In this document: positions 1 to 10,400 of the stretch, one piece after another
Layout of the letters: every line of letters begins with the position of its first letter
How positions within the stretch are numbered: the first letter of the stretch is position 1
From: Chelydra serpentina
Taxonomy: Eukaryota > Chordata > Testudines > Chelydridae
Assembly (NCBI GenBank): GCA_037349315.1
Contig: JBAIAC010000051.1
Coordinates: forward strand, 25,518,001 to 25,582,000
Length of the DNA stretch: 64,000 nucleotides
Reading direction: 5' to 3'
Notes under the pieces: generated by a model
Told to the model about the DNA's origin: nothing
Databases searched by the model: none
Seen by the model: only the letters and a program-made list of their open reading frames with translations
Made by a program: the position numbers and the translations under genes

Positions 1-2036
1 TTGGATAAGGATTTTAACACCCCCTTTGCACTGGTGTAAGTGGCTGCATAAGGTGCAGGGAACTGGAGAATTGGGCCCAATGCCATAAAGCACTTTGTAC
101 ATGAAAAGCCCTCCACAAGTGCTATTATTATTACACTGAGTGAAGGGACGCTTCCCCTGAATTCTAACAACATATCCCTGCTTTCTCCCCCAAGCTTCAG
201 GGAATCTTCACAGCCACTTAAATGCTGCTGAATGTTCCAAATGCAGCACAGCAGCTGCTCCGTTCAATGCACCAGCTGTGCTACCGAAAGTCCCAGGTAC
301 AATACACCTATCACAATAGCTGTGCTGGACAGGTGAGCCCTGCCATCCCATGGCATTCACTGAAATATTACTAGCTGGTGACAGCATGGCGGAGCAGCAG
401 GTGCCCAGCAGGGGAGCTGTTAAATCATTGTCTAGTTTTTCATTTGAGCAGATGAAATCTTCACCGAGGCGCCGGTGAAAGGATGCACACTGACCATAAT
501 GGTTTTTTTAAATCAAATTAGGGACTTCAGACTCTCATTTAGTCTGCAGCATAAACTCAGACATCCCATTAGAACCTAAATGGAGCACTTTAAAATATTT
601 GCCCCAGGCAAACACAGAATAGTCTGGCTGATGGAAAACAAAGTCTTCTAATGCCCTCTTTTCTAGACAGGAAGACATGCTTTCAGGTGACAACTATAAT
701 ATAGTGGATTGCTCAAATTCATACCATACCAGACTCCTAATTCAGGCTCCTAATTCCCCTAGACAGGAACACATATCCATAACACCCTGGAACATTTGCC
801 TGGAAGGAAGGGAGATGATCCCATTCTATAAGTGGCACGAGAAGTGCTTCCCTGTCCATTCAGATACTGATTCTTGCAATCTAGAAAATCTGTACAGCAC
901 CAAACCTGAAAGCTCTGCAGTGATGCAAGTGACTATGTGCTAAAGTTTATTACACCAAGACCACACAGAGTGGAGGGAGGAAAAAAACTCAACCCACCTG
1001 TCACAAGTGTAACAGTGGAGATAATTGGCTTATATGCATTTATCCCTTGACCCAATTATCAACTCCATTTAATGCTTGATTTTAAACAACTCCCATCCAG
1101 GCCTGCCATTGTTCTGCTTATTCTGTCACTATACATGTATATTTTATCTGTTCACTAAATCTTTTTAATAGCTTTTTCCCAACCCCGCCTTGTTTTAATT
1201 CTAGAGCTATCAGCAAAGCAAGGTGGAGATATGAAGAGGCTGACATTACTCTGAGTAATTTGTGGTGAAATTGTCACTGGCTTGATGCAGTCATTTTGTT
1301 CCCCACGCCGATGTGACATTAATTACTGTTAAATATTCTTCTCTGTTACATAGAGTTCTGTTTAGATAAAGGTCAATGTCTGCACCCATGACAGCGCCTG
1401 TTGTCACCGTGCCATGGAACTGATCCGTCACTCCCTACCGTTCAATACCCTCCTCGTCATGTGAGTCCAGTTTTCATTAATTCCGGCTCAGTTAGACAGA
1501 CATGTGTTTAATCCCATGTGTCCTGGAGATGTGAGGATGCAGGCGATCAAGCCCCAAACACAGTGTGTAACACCATCCTAGACAATTCCCCTCCCCATCC
1601 CAGGCAGATACCAAGAGGTCCGTCTTTTTCTTACACGTTGGCAACACTTATCTCGCTTGTCATGCCACTACAATCCCACGGAACTAGAATCTGCAGACAT
1701 GCACCCCCCCGCCCCCCTCCTGGCATGTGTCACACACTAAGACACTTGACATAGTGCGCACATTTAAAATACACGAATGCATATTTTTACTAGCTTGCTG
1801 GAAGTGAAGACTCGAGCCTGCGGGAGATGTGACCTTTGCGCGGCGCTCCCAGGGGAGTTGGCAGTCATACAATCTTACACTGACCTACGTCAGTCCAGCA
1901 TAAATAACTGAATGCAGGACACTTAGTCTACAATAGAAAACATCACGGAGCAGCCGCAATTCCAGGGTCGTCTTACGCCAGCATCTACTCGGTGGGGATG
2001 CAGGGACTTGACAGGCTCCACGTGCTGCATAGCCTC
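1..2036. other. Unique non-coding sequence
   Basis: I see no credible gene here. The longest open frames are under 95 codons with no recognisable domain. The first 75 bases resemble a dispersed amniote repeat of the type 'caccagtgtaactgagagcagaat'. The block at about 1020-1420 is AT-rich, lacks repeat signatures and contains homeodomain-like ATTA/TAAT words; it is listed as a possible conserved non-coding element. A C-rich run lies near 1704-1720. Confidence 0.5.
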
Positions 2037-3198
2037 TGTGACGGTGTACCCCATAAGGCTTTATGGGGAGAGGCTTATAAATGTATACATGATGTAACCG
2101 GGATATGTTTTATGCTACATGTGCCATGTAATATATCTCTGTGAAAGTTTTGACCTAATGAATCTATTCCTCCTGTTTGTATGTATGTATCATTGTTGTA
2201 GTTGGAGTTATGAATATTGGTTTTATATTTGCTGGTTTTGTACATAGCCTTTGTAAGAGCCTGGGATCATGTCTTGAGAAAGGTATGTGCATGTAAAGAG
2301 ACCAATCAAGAAACCCTTACACAGACAATAGGAGGTGCAGACCCCAATCCACATCTGGGCCTGGCCAGGAAGGCAACTGGCTGGACTGGTTAGGGTGCAT
2401 GGACATGTGACTTGCCCATGTGATCCTAAAACTCCAGGGTAAGATGATGCTACACAGGGAGTGGAGGAGAGGCTATAAAAAAGCTTGGAAGACCCCTCCA
2501 TGTTGTCTTCAGCTGGCTAAAGAGAGAGGCTCTCCACCCCTCAAAGACATACCTGAAAAAGACTGAACAAAGGACAAAGACCATAGGGGGTGTGAGCGAT
2601 TGCTGGACCCAGGCTATGAGTTCTACAGCCTGTAAAAGGAAGAATCTGGAGCTGGTGAGGTTTTTATATCTGTGTTAAGGTTGATTAGACATAGACATGC
2701 CTGTTTTATTTTATTTTACTTAGTAATTCACTTTGTTCTGTCTGTAACTACTTGGAATCACTTAAATCCTACTTTCTGTACTTATTAAAATCACTTTTTA
2801 CTTATTAAGTTACCTGGAGTACGAGTTGGTACCTGGGGGCGCAAACAGCTGTGCATATCTTTCTATCTTTGAAACAGAAGGCGAACTATTTATGAGTTTA
2901 CCCTGTATAAGCTTTATACAGGGTAAAACGGATTTATTAAGGGTTTGAACCTCATTGGGAGTTGGGCACCTGGGTGTCAAAGGCAAGCGCACTTCCTGAG
3001 CTGCTTCCAGGAGCCTTACAGTATCAGGGGACGTGGTTCGGACCTGGGTTTGTGTTTGCAGCAGATCAGTGGATCTGGCTCAAAACAGACAGGATTCCGG
3101 AGTCCCAAGCTGGAAAGGGCAGGGAAGCAGGGGCAGAAGTAGCCTTGGCACACCAGGTGGCAGCACCAAGGTGGCTTCTGTGATACCAACCCATCACA
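2037..3198 (+). mobile_element. Solo LTR, Gmr1/SCAN-like retrotransposon family
   Basis: This 1162-bp unit starts TGTGACGGTGT and ends CATCACA, and is flanked by a perfect 5-bp duplication, gcctc, at 2032-2036 and 3199-3203. It is the same family as the LTRs of the element at 26787-31932, but in the opposite orientation. A TATA-like motif (TATAAAAA) at 2474 lies where the better-preserved LTRs have theirs, and an ATTAAA at 2784-2789 could serve polyadenylation. No internal region remains, so LTR-LTR recombination probably removed it. It is visibly more diverged than the paired LTRs, so older. Confidence 0.9.
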
Positions 3199-3236
3199 GC
3201 CTCTTTTATGGCTTAGTTGAAAAAAATATGCTTTTA

Positions 3237-3381
3237 GGCCTCGATCCAGCAAAGCACTTAAGTGTGCGTAACCTTGAGCATGTGCTGTTCAAGTCAATGG
3301 AAGTCAATAGGATGTGCTATTGAAGTCAATTCACATGCTTAAATTGAAGTACGTGCTTAAATGCTTTCCTGAATCGGGACC
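3237..3381. mobile_element. Palindromic MITE ('gatccagcaaagcacttaag' type)
   Basis: The left end reads ggcctcgatccagcaaagca and the right end is an imperfect reverse complement (ctttcctgaatcgggacc). The whole 145 bp folds back on itself around the repeated phrase 'aagtcaatgg'. I recognise this as a widespread amniote hairpin repeat. It has no coding capacity. A target duplication is not obvious. Confidence 0.6.
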
Positions 3382-4593
3382 TTATTGCAGGAGGACTGGG
3401 AGTGAGGAAGGATGGACTGGAGACCTCAGACCCTACCTCCTGTGGGTTGAAGCTAAAACCCATTAGTGAGTGGGAGGTACTCAGGTGTTGATTGAGCCAG
3501 AGGGGTCCCTAGATAGAACACATATTTAGGAATAAAAGTGGGCATGTTCCCGATTAAATACAGCTCTGTAAATATGAAAGTGATGATTACATGAAAAGGG
3601 TAAAGGCAAAGAAAATGCCTGGATGCCTTAAACCTGGGTTATTTCTGTAGCTCTTAATCCTGTTCCTTCACAATACTACAAAGGGAAGGGGGATCCCTAG
3701 TGGGATTTCTGAACACACAGTCTTATTCTGCTGTGACTTCTACTGCTGTGAATCAAGAGTGAAATCAACGTGGTGCGAGAGAGCTGCAGAATTTCCCAAT
3801 GTGCAGCAGAAGGCAGGTTGAAAACCAGTCAACTCTTGAAAAGGGCAGCCTATTCTAGGCAGCGTGCACTCATGCTAGAGGGTGGGAGTCCTGGAAGAGG
3901 GCTAGCAATGAGAGAGCCATCACTGGCCATCACCGTTGTAGGACTTTCCACCAGGGCCTTGGAATGAACTATCTACACTAGTAACGTGTCTGCGAGGAGG
4001 GGGTTGGAATTTATCAGTCTAAGCCTATGGCTGGAAGAGCTGCAGTTTCTCCTTCTGACTAAAGAGGAGAGCCTTTCTTTAAAGAAGGGGGCTAATTCCA
4101 TTGCCACTTTTGAGCAGAAGTTGCTGGGGAGAGTGAAGGCAGAAGAGATGCTGCCTGGGCTAAGGACACTGACCAGATCTCAGGAGTCACAGGAGGGCTT
4201 GTGTTCAGGAGTTTGTTGTTTTCCATAGAGCAAAGTGTGTGCATTTTTTTAAGAGCAAAGTGCGTGCGTTTAAGCATTTCTTTGCTAAGACAGTGCTCCC
4301 TGCTTTGTTGCCACATAGTTAAACTCTTCAGGAACAAGGTAACCAGAGCACCCACAGCCAGGTGGACACTGGCAGAAAGTGCCTAAGCAACCCATGACTC
4401 AGGAGGGCTGAGGCACTGGGTCTGGGGGTCAGGCAGCTGGACTGCAGGGGTCCCACTGTACCTGGCAGTGTGCCTGAGACACACCCAGAGCTAAGAACAG
4501 TGACCAGTCACTGCCTAGACCTGTGGGATTTAGTAGTTGGGTCCAATCATAACAGACTGGTCTCTGTCCAGACAAGGCAAGGTAGTGACACTT
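3382..4593. other. Unique non-coding sequence
   Basis: No gene or clear repeat seen. A short direct repeat (agagcaaagtgtgtgc / agagcaaagtgcgtgc) lies at about 4228-4270. Open frames are short and unrecognised. Confidence 0.4.
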
Positions 4594-4819
4594 AAGGCAT
4601 GTCTACACTTAAAATGCTGCATTGGCGCAGCTGCACTGCTGTAGTGCTTTAATGAAGACACTCTAAGATGACAGGAGAGAGCTTTTCCCATTGGCTTAGT
4701 TAATCCACCTCCGCGAGAGGTGGTAGCTCTCGCGTCAAAATAGTTCTGTCGACACAGGGGGTTAGGTCAGTATAACTACGTCGCTCAGGGATGTGGATTA
4801 TTCTGTAGTGCAGACCAGG
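4594..4819. mobile_element. MITE, 'gtctacact' terminal family
   Basis: Starts with aggcatgtctacact and ends with tgtagtgcagacc, giving short inverted ends. Internally it shares the phrases 'gcagctgcactgctgtagtg' and 'agaggtggtagct' with copies at 18243-18510 and 20073-20330. Non-coding; probably a Harbinger-related non-autonomous DNA transposon by its TCTACAC-type termini. Confidence 0.65.
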
Positions 4820-5155
4820 ACTCACTCTACATTGAAATCAATGTGCAAAAATACTCAATGTGTAAGGTACTATTCAGTGTGAGGAAAGGTCTAACAATCT
4901 ATCATAATCCACCATAATCCAGAAACTAGCAGGTACAACCTGGGGTGCATCAGCATCAGTGTTGCGAACATCTGCAATAGTACTTGTATATTCAGTAGCT
5001 GAATAATGTGTATGGAGCAGAAACAGCCACACGTGACTTGTTGACACTCAGCTAAATACAGTGATGTGGTGCATCACGGGAACCCTTAGATCAACTCCAA
5101 CACTATGGCTACCTGGTTTATCTAACATCGCTCCCCTGCCGACATGCCAAACTGC

Positions 5156-5606
5156 CATAGGTACCAACTCCATGGGTGCTCTGGGGCTGGAGCACCCACG
5201 GGGAAAAATTAGTGGGTGCTCAGCACCCACCGGCAACCAAGCTCTCCTCCCTGCCTCTCCGCCTCACCTCACCTCTGCCTCCTCCCCTGAGCACGCCACG
5301 TCTCCATTCCTCCGCCTCCCTCCCAGCACTTGCCACCGCAAAACAGCTCTTTCGCAGCGTAACAAGCTCCGGGAGGGAGTGGGGAGGAGCAGGAACGCGG
5401 CGCACTCAGGGGAAGAGGCGGGGAAGAGGTGGGGCCGGGGCAGGGATTTGGGGAAGGAGTCTAATAGGGACAGAGAGGGGGCGGAGTTGGGGCAGGGACT
5501 TTGGGGAAGGGGTTGGAATGGGGGTGGGGCAGGGGTGGAGTCAGGGCAGGGCTGGTGACAGAGGGGGTCGAGCACCCACCTGCGCCAGCAGAAGTTGGCA
5601 CCTATG
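5156..5606. mobile_element. hAT non-autonomous element with 8-bp TSD
   Basis: A 451-bp unit with inverted ends (cataggtaccaact / agttggcacctatg), flanked by a perfect 8-bp duplication caaactgc at 5148-5155 and 5607-5614, as expected for the hAT superfamily. Near the left end is the phrase 'ggagcacccacggggaaaaa', shared with the damaged copy at 8323. The interior is GC-rich and purine-biased on the plus strand. Open frames crossing it (for example 5061-5558 and 5176-5805) are composition artefacts, not genes. Confidence 0.9.
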
Positions 5607-7245
5607 CAAACTGCTGCGACATTCTGCAAAGCTCAGAGAATCCAGGAAAACAGTTGTCTTTCTATCCACCAAGACCTTGACAACGCCCAGCCCCCACCAC
5701 GTCTTAACTCCCTCAAGCCTTTCTGGGAACATTCGTTTAGCCTCATGCAATCAGACTGCTATCAAAAGGAGGCTTGAAAAGCAAATTGGGATAAACAGGT
5801 CTTAAAAAATAAGCACTTTGTGCCAGATACCACACAGACGGTTCCTGGGTTTGATCTTCCACAATCATCTTGGACAACTCTGAACCAAATCCAAAACAAC
5901 CATGGTAGATGTGGATATCTAATGCACAAATGGAACACCAAGGACTCCCCAGTGTGCGAGTGGGGTTCCCCACGACAGACCATTGAACACATCACTACCT
6001 ATTGCCAAATTTATAAATATGAAGGAAGCATTACTGCAATAAATTCTCCTACTCCTGATGTAGCAATTTGGCTTGATCAAAGTCAGGTGAAATTGTAGTT
6101 GCTGCTCTACACCAGCCATACAAAAGAAGATCATGTCTTTAAAATTCTGTACAATGTAGTGGACTACCCATGAATTTGTGAAAATTTAACACCAGTCTGG
6201 TTACTCCCCTTTGACCACATCTTTGACTTGGTGTGGTGGGACACATTCACCATGACAGAGTTAGGAGAATGGAGTTAGTTTCTATGGTGAAAGTGTCTTC
6301 CTAATCTAATAGCTCAGTTCCAATTTCATTCAACATATCAGATTTTGGCAAGTAGCCTGATTTAAAATCCCCATCATATGCAGCCTGGTACCCCAAAGCC
6401 ACAGGGCAGGATTGCACCAGCGTGTTTCTCGCGGGTCCTTAGCTGGGTTGACCTCAATCTCACTACACAGAGGACAACAAGCCCTCACTCTTCAGTTCAA
6501 TCAAATCCAGCTTCTTTGATACAAAATGACCCCAAGAAATATGGGCCTGATCCTGATCTCAGGCATAATGGTGTCAGTCTGGAATAACTCCAGTGACGTA
6601 CCCCAGACTTTCACCAGGGGATGAGAGTCGACCCTGGCCCATCTACTCCCGAAACCAGCTTCTTAATCTAATGTCCCTCCAAGTTTGGAGACAGGGTGAT
6701 GTGCAGCTAAAAATACGAAGGCAAGCAGAAAAGTCAAGGCTAGCAAGAGGCATTTGCAGGGTGACTGAAGACAAAAACAGAGCCTGAGCCAGAGCCAAAG
6801 ATATTCCCATGGTGAGACTGAAGCTTTCTCCCACATGCTGCTGGTGTGACTGATGGGCTCTCACCAGCTGCAGGAGTCAGATTTCCCCCATCCAAACACA
6901 GGGGCTTCCCTCTCCCCTTCCCCTGTCTCAGGCTGGTGTCTTTTCTTTTAATTATTTTTAGCGGCAGCATGAAATTGAATAATGTGCAGGAACCTGTCAT
7001 GCTAAGATGTCAAGGGGTGAAACCTGATGCTTCCAATGGGGTAGGACATTGCCTGGACATCAGAGCTACCAGGCATTGCACTGTGCGGTGGGATGGCTGA
7101 TTCCTCAGCACCAGGTCTCAGTGTCATTAACCCCTTGTGCTGCAGTTTCACGTGCAATTAGCATTTCCAAGGTGGGGTGACTGGTGCATGAAGCAGCACC
7201 GAAATGGCTAAATCCAGCTGCAGGTTCCAGGTAGACTCACCTATA
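5607..7245. other. Unique non-coding sequence with an ancient repeat scrap
   Basis: No defensible gene. About 6545-6610 ('ggcctgatcctgatctcagg...aactccagtgacgt') resembles the old 'gagcagaatctggccc' dispersed repeat also seen near 8795, 10465, 45590 and 55455. The remainder shows no repeat or RNA signature that I recognise. Confidence 0.4.
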
Positions 7246-8110
7246 TAAGTGCATAAGAGCTGTCAAACTGGGTCAGACCATGGTCCATCTTGCCCAGTAT
7301 CCTGTCTCTGACAGTGGCCCGCACCAGAGCTTCAGGGGGAATGTATAGAACAGGGCAACTGTGGAGTGATCTGCCCCAGTCTTCTAATCCCCAGTTATAC
7401 TTTTGGCCTTCACATCATCCCACAGTAATGAGTTCCACAGGTTGGTTGTGCATTAGATTAAATACTTTTTCAGACAGTTTTTATTAAACCTGCTGCCTAT
7501 TAATTTAATCTGTGACCCCTGTTTTTCAAATTGTGGGAAAGGGTAAATAACACCTCTCTATTCTTGCATAATCCACACCATTCATGATTTTATAGACCTT
7601 GATCATATCCCCCTTTAACCATCTCTTTTCCAAGACGAACAGCCCCGATCTTTTTAGTCTCGCCTCGTGTGGAAGCCATTCCATAAACTTGATCATTTTT
7701 GTTGCCCTTCTCTGAACTTTTTCCACTTCCTCTGTATCCTTTTTGAGATGGGGGAAACCAGAACTGGACACAGCATTCAAGGGGTGGGTGCACCATGGAT
7801 TTAGTCGCATTATGACATTTTCTGCCTTATTTTCTATCCCTTTCCTAATATTTCTTAACATTCTGTTAGCTTCCTTGACTGCTGCTGTGCATTGAGCTGA
7901 AGTTTTCAGAGAACTATCCACAATGACTCCAGATCTCTTTCTTGGGTGATAACAGCCAATTTAGACCCCACCATTATATATGTATAGTTGGGATGATTTT
8001 TTCCATTGTGCATTACTTTACACTTAGCAGTGCTGAATTTCATCAGCCATTTTGTGGCCCAGTTAGCTCCCCTGCCTCTGGGCACGCATGCTGTGCTGCT
8101 CCTCATTCCT
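7246..8110 (-). mobile_element. CR1 LINE, 5'-truncated, with 3' UTR
   Basis: On the minus strand, frames spanning 8106-7526 encode the C-terminal part of CR1 ORF2, with the landmark phrases QRRATKMIKF, HEARLKRSGLFVLEKRW and GDMIKVYKIMNG. These lie downstream of the reverse-transcriptase core. The 3' UTR at 7246-7520 reads on the plus strand as 'actgggtcagaccatggtcc', typical of one turtle/crocodilian CR1 subfamily. Frame breaks between the two ORF pieces show it is dead. The 5' end is missing, as usual for target-primed insertion. Confidence 0.85.
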
Positions 8111-8322
8111 GTGGTGGGGATTATTTCTATGCTGTCCAGCCTTACTCAGTCCAGAAGCATCAGCAACACACAATGAAGGCTAAAGAGCCACGTGGCTGTA
8201 TTGGGCACAGATTTAGAGTTGTTGTGGTGAACGGTTTTCTCCCTCACCATCTCTTCTGATGGCCCTGCACTCAACAAACTGATTTCTGATCAATGCCCTC
8301 GTCAGCTTCCAACTCATTGGCT

Positions 8323-8578
8323 CATAGGCGCCGATTCTGTGGATGCTCCGGGGCTGGAGCACCCTTGGAAAAAAACTAGTGGGTGCTCAGCACCCACTGG
8401 TGGGCCCCACCGATCAGCTCCTCCCACTCCCCCCAGTGTCCCCCACCCACCGCTGATCAGCTAGTCAGCGGCGTGCAGGAGGCGCTGTGGGTGAGGGGGC
8501 AGGAAGAGGCAAAGCGAGGGTGGGGTTCTCAGGGGAGGGGGCGGAGCAGAAAGAGGCAGAGCGGGGGCAGCACCTGTG
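8323..8578. mobile_element. hAT fragment, same family as 5156-5606
   Basis: The left end (cataggcgccgattctgtgg) and the 'ggggctggagcaccc' and 'gtgggtgctcagcaccca' phrases match the intact copy at 5156-5606. The right end is degraded at about 'gcagcacctgtgc' and no matching 8-bp duplication could be found, so the copy is truncated or rearranged. Confidence 0.75.
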
Positions 8579-9467
8579 CATCAGATGCCTCATTCTTCCA
8601 GAACCTTCCCACCAGCGCTCTCCGACATTCCTGCCCACTTTGTCTCCATCACCCCAACTGCTGCACTCCACACTCTTTCCTCTAGATTCCTGTGATATTT
8701 CTTCCCTGCCACCCTGCACTTCCTGGGTGACACACAGTTCTACAACCGTCTCTGGATCTCGGTAGCTTTACTCTGCCTCCTGGGGCTGGTTTCTCGAGGC
8801 CTGATCCTGCTCTCATGTACACCAGGGCAAGTCAGGAGTAACTCCACTGGGGTTACATTGGGATGAAACTGCCGGAAAGATCGGAATCACTCCCTACGTT
8901 TTTCCCAAGAAAAGGTCCCATAAGAAGTGGGACAAATTCTGAGTTTCGCCACCTGATTTTATTCAGTTCTTACTCAGACAAATTCCATTGACTTCACAGG
9001 GAGTCTGCCTGAGCCGGAAGTGACTAAAAGCAGAGTAAGGAAGTCCAGAATGGGCCCAGGGGAATGGAAAATCGACTAAGTATCTTTTTCAGGTAATACC
9101 TGCTCCTTTTTTTTAAAAACAAGGTTAAATAGTGCCATTTCTTCATGTGTGAATGAAGAGCATATAAGCAGAGAGCCCAAATTAGCCCTGGCATAAGAGG
9201 GCACTGCTCCCATTTACTTCAGTGCACCAGTATGCACCACGGCTGTATTTGATCCAAAGTATCATATCTACATATATTACAAACACGCACTCCAGTCAGT
9301 GACAAGTGAAGCAGCAGCAGGCCACATCCTACCCACCCAAAATCTTTACAGCATGGAAATCCGAAGTTAATGGAAAAGTCTTCTGCATTCCTTGCCATCC
9401 TCACATTGCCTACCACCCTGGTGGTAAGGCTCTCCAACACTAAGGCTCTCACTTTCATCCCCTAGAG
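8579..9467. other. Unique sequence with an ancient repeat scrap
   Basis: About 8795-8870 carries the 'gatcctgctctcatgtacac...aactccactggggtt' type of old amniote repeat. Nothing else recognisable; no gene. Confidence 0.4.
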
Positions 9468-9821
9468 CGGTGGTTCTCAACTGTGGTCCATCGATTTTTC
9501 AGGGAAAGCCCCTGGCGTGCCGGACCGGTTTGTTTTCCTGCCACAGCAGCAGGTTCGGTCAGTTGCAGCGCCCACTGGCTGAGGTTCTCCATCCCTGGCC
9601 AGCGGTTCGCCGTCCCCGGCCAATGGGGGCTGTGGAACGCGGCGCGGGGCGGGGGCTGTGCTGTCCGCCGCATCCCACAGCCCCCATTGGCCTGAAGCGG
9701 AGAACCGCAGCCAGTGGGAGCTGCAACTGGTCAAACCTTCTGCTGTGGCAGGTAAACAAACCAGCCTGGTGCGCCAGGGGTTTTCCCTGAAGAATCGGTA
9801 GACCACAGTTGAGAACCACCG
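9468..9821. mobile_element. Palindromic hAT MITE with perfect TSD
   Basis: This 354-bp unit begins cggtggttctcaactgtggt and ends with its exact reverse complement. It is flanked by an 8-bp duplication, ccctagag, at 9460-9467 and 9822-9829. Almost the entire element is one imperfect palindrome with arms of about 165-170 bp meeting near 9640-9660. The 'ggttctcaac' terminus is typical of hAT-derived MITEs in amniotes. Long open frames on both strands (for example 9477-9944 minus) result from the palindrome and high GC. Confidence 0.92.
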
Positions 9822-10174
9822 CCCTAGAGAGAGCAAAAAGCAGCACATACCTGACTTCAAACTCACACTAATGCAAAACTTTAATGGTGACCACACATAC
9901 CCGTTTGTCAAGAGATTGGCATATCTGACTGTCAGGTGGTCCATGCATGTGAGAGCTTCTCTGCCTTAGCACTGTCAAAGTCACCATTCAGGTTTTACAC
10001 TGAACGCATGATTTGCCTAGCTTGTCCCCCATTCCTCACTAGAACTGCAGGGTGAAAGAACCCAAACCTCAAACCAGTCCGCTCCCTTGGCTGCCATACG
10101 CTCAACACATGATGGCACCATTCCACCCTCTCTGTCATCCTAAGGCGGCGCATGAAGAGCTGCAGCTAGCAAGG

Positions 10175-10400
10175 TGTTTTTAGTAGATATGGCATTGGAC
10201 TGGGAATCAGAAGCCCTGGGATCCAGTCTTGGCCCTGTCACTGCCTTCTGCGTGACCTTGGGAAAGTCACTTCCTCACCCACCCTTTGTCTGTCTTTTTT
10301 AGTTACATTGCGAGCTCTTCAGGGCCTGTCCTGTTTATGTTCAACTGTTCAGCCTGATTCTGTTTAGCTTGGCAGACAGCACAGACGAATACAGAACCCC
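10175..10400 (+). mobile_element. MIR/CORE-SINE-like copy
   Basis: Contains the succession 'attggactgggaatcagaag', 'ccctgtcactgccttctg' and 'gtgaccttgggaaagtcact', the core of MIR-type SINEs as seen in turtles, followed by a tail with 'gcgagctcttcagggcctgt'. Old and diverged; no coding potential. Confidence 0.65.

Noticed and set aside
5061..5805. 165- and 209-codon frames
   Set aside because: They cover the GC-rich hAT element 5156-5606; composition artefact.
9477..9944. 155-codon minus frame and others over the same region
   Set aside because: Explained by the palindromic hAT MITE; repeated Trp/Pro/Arg pattern on both strands.
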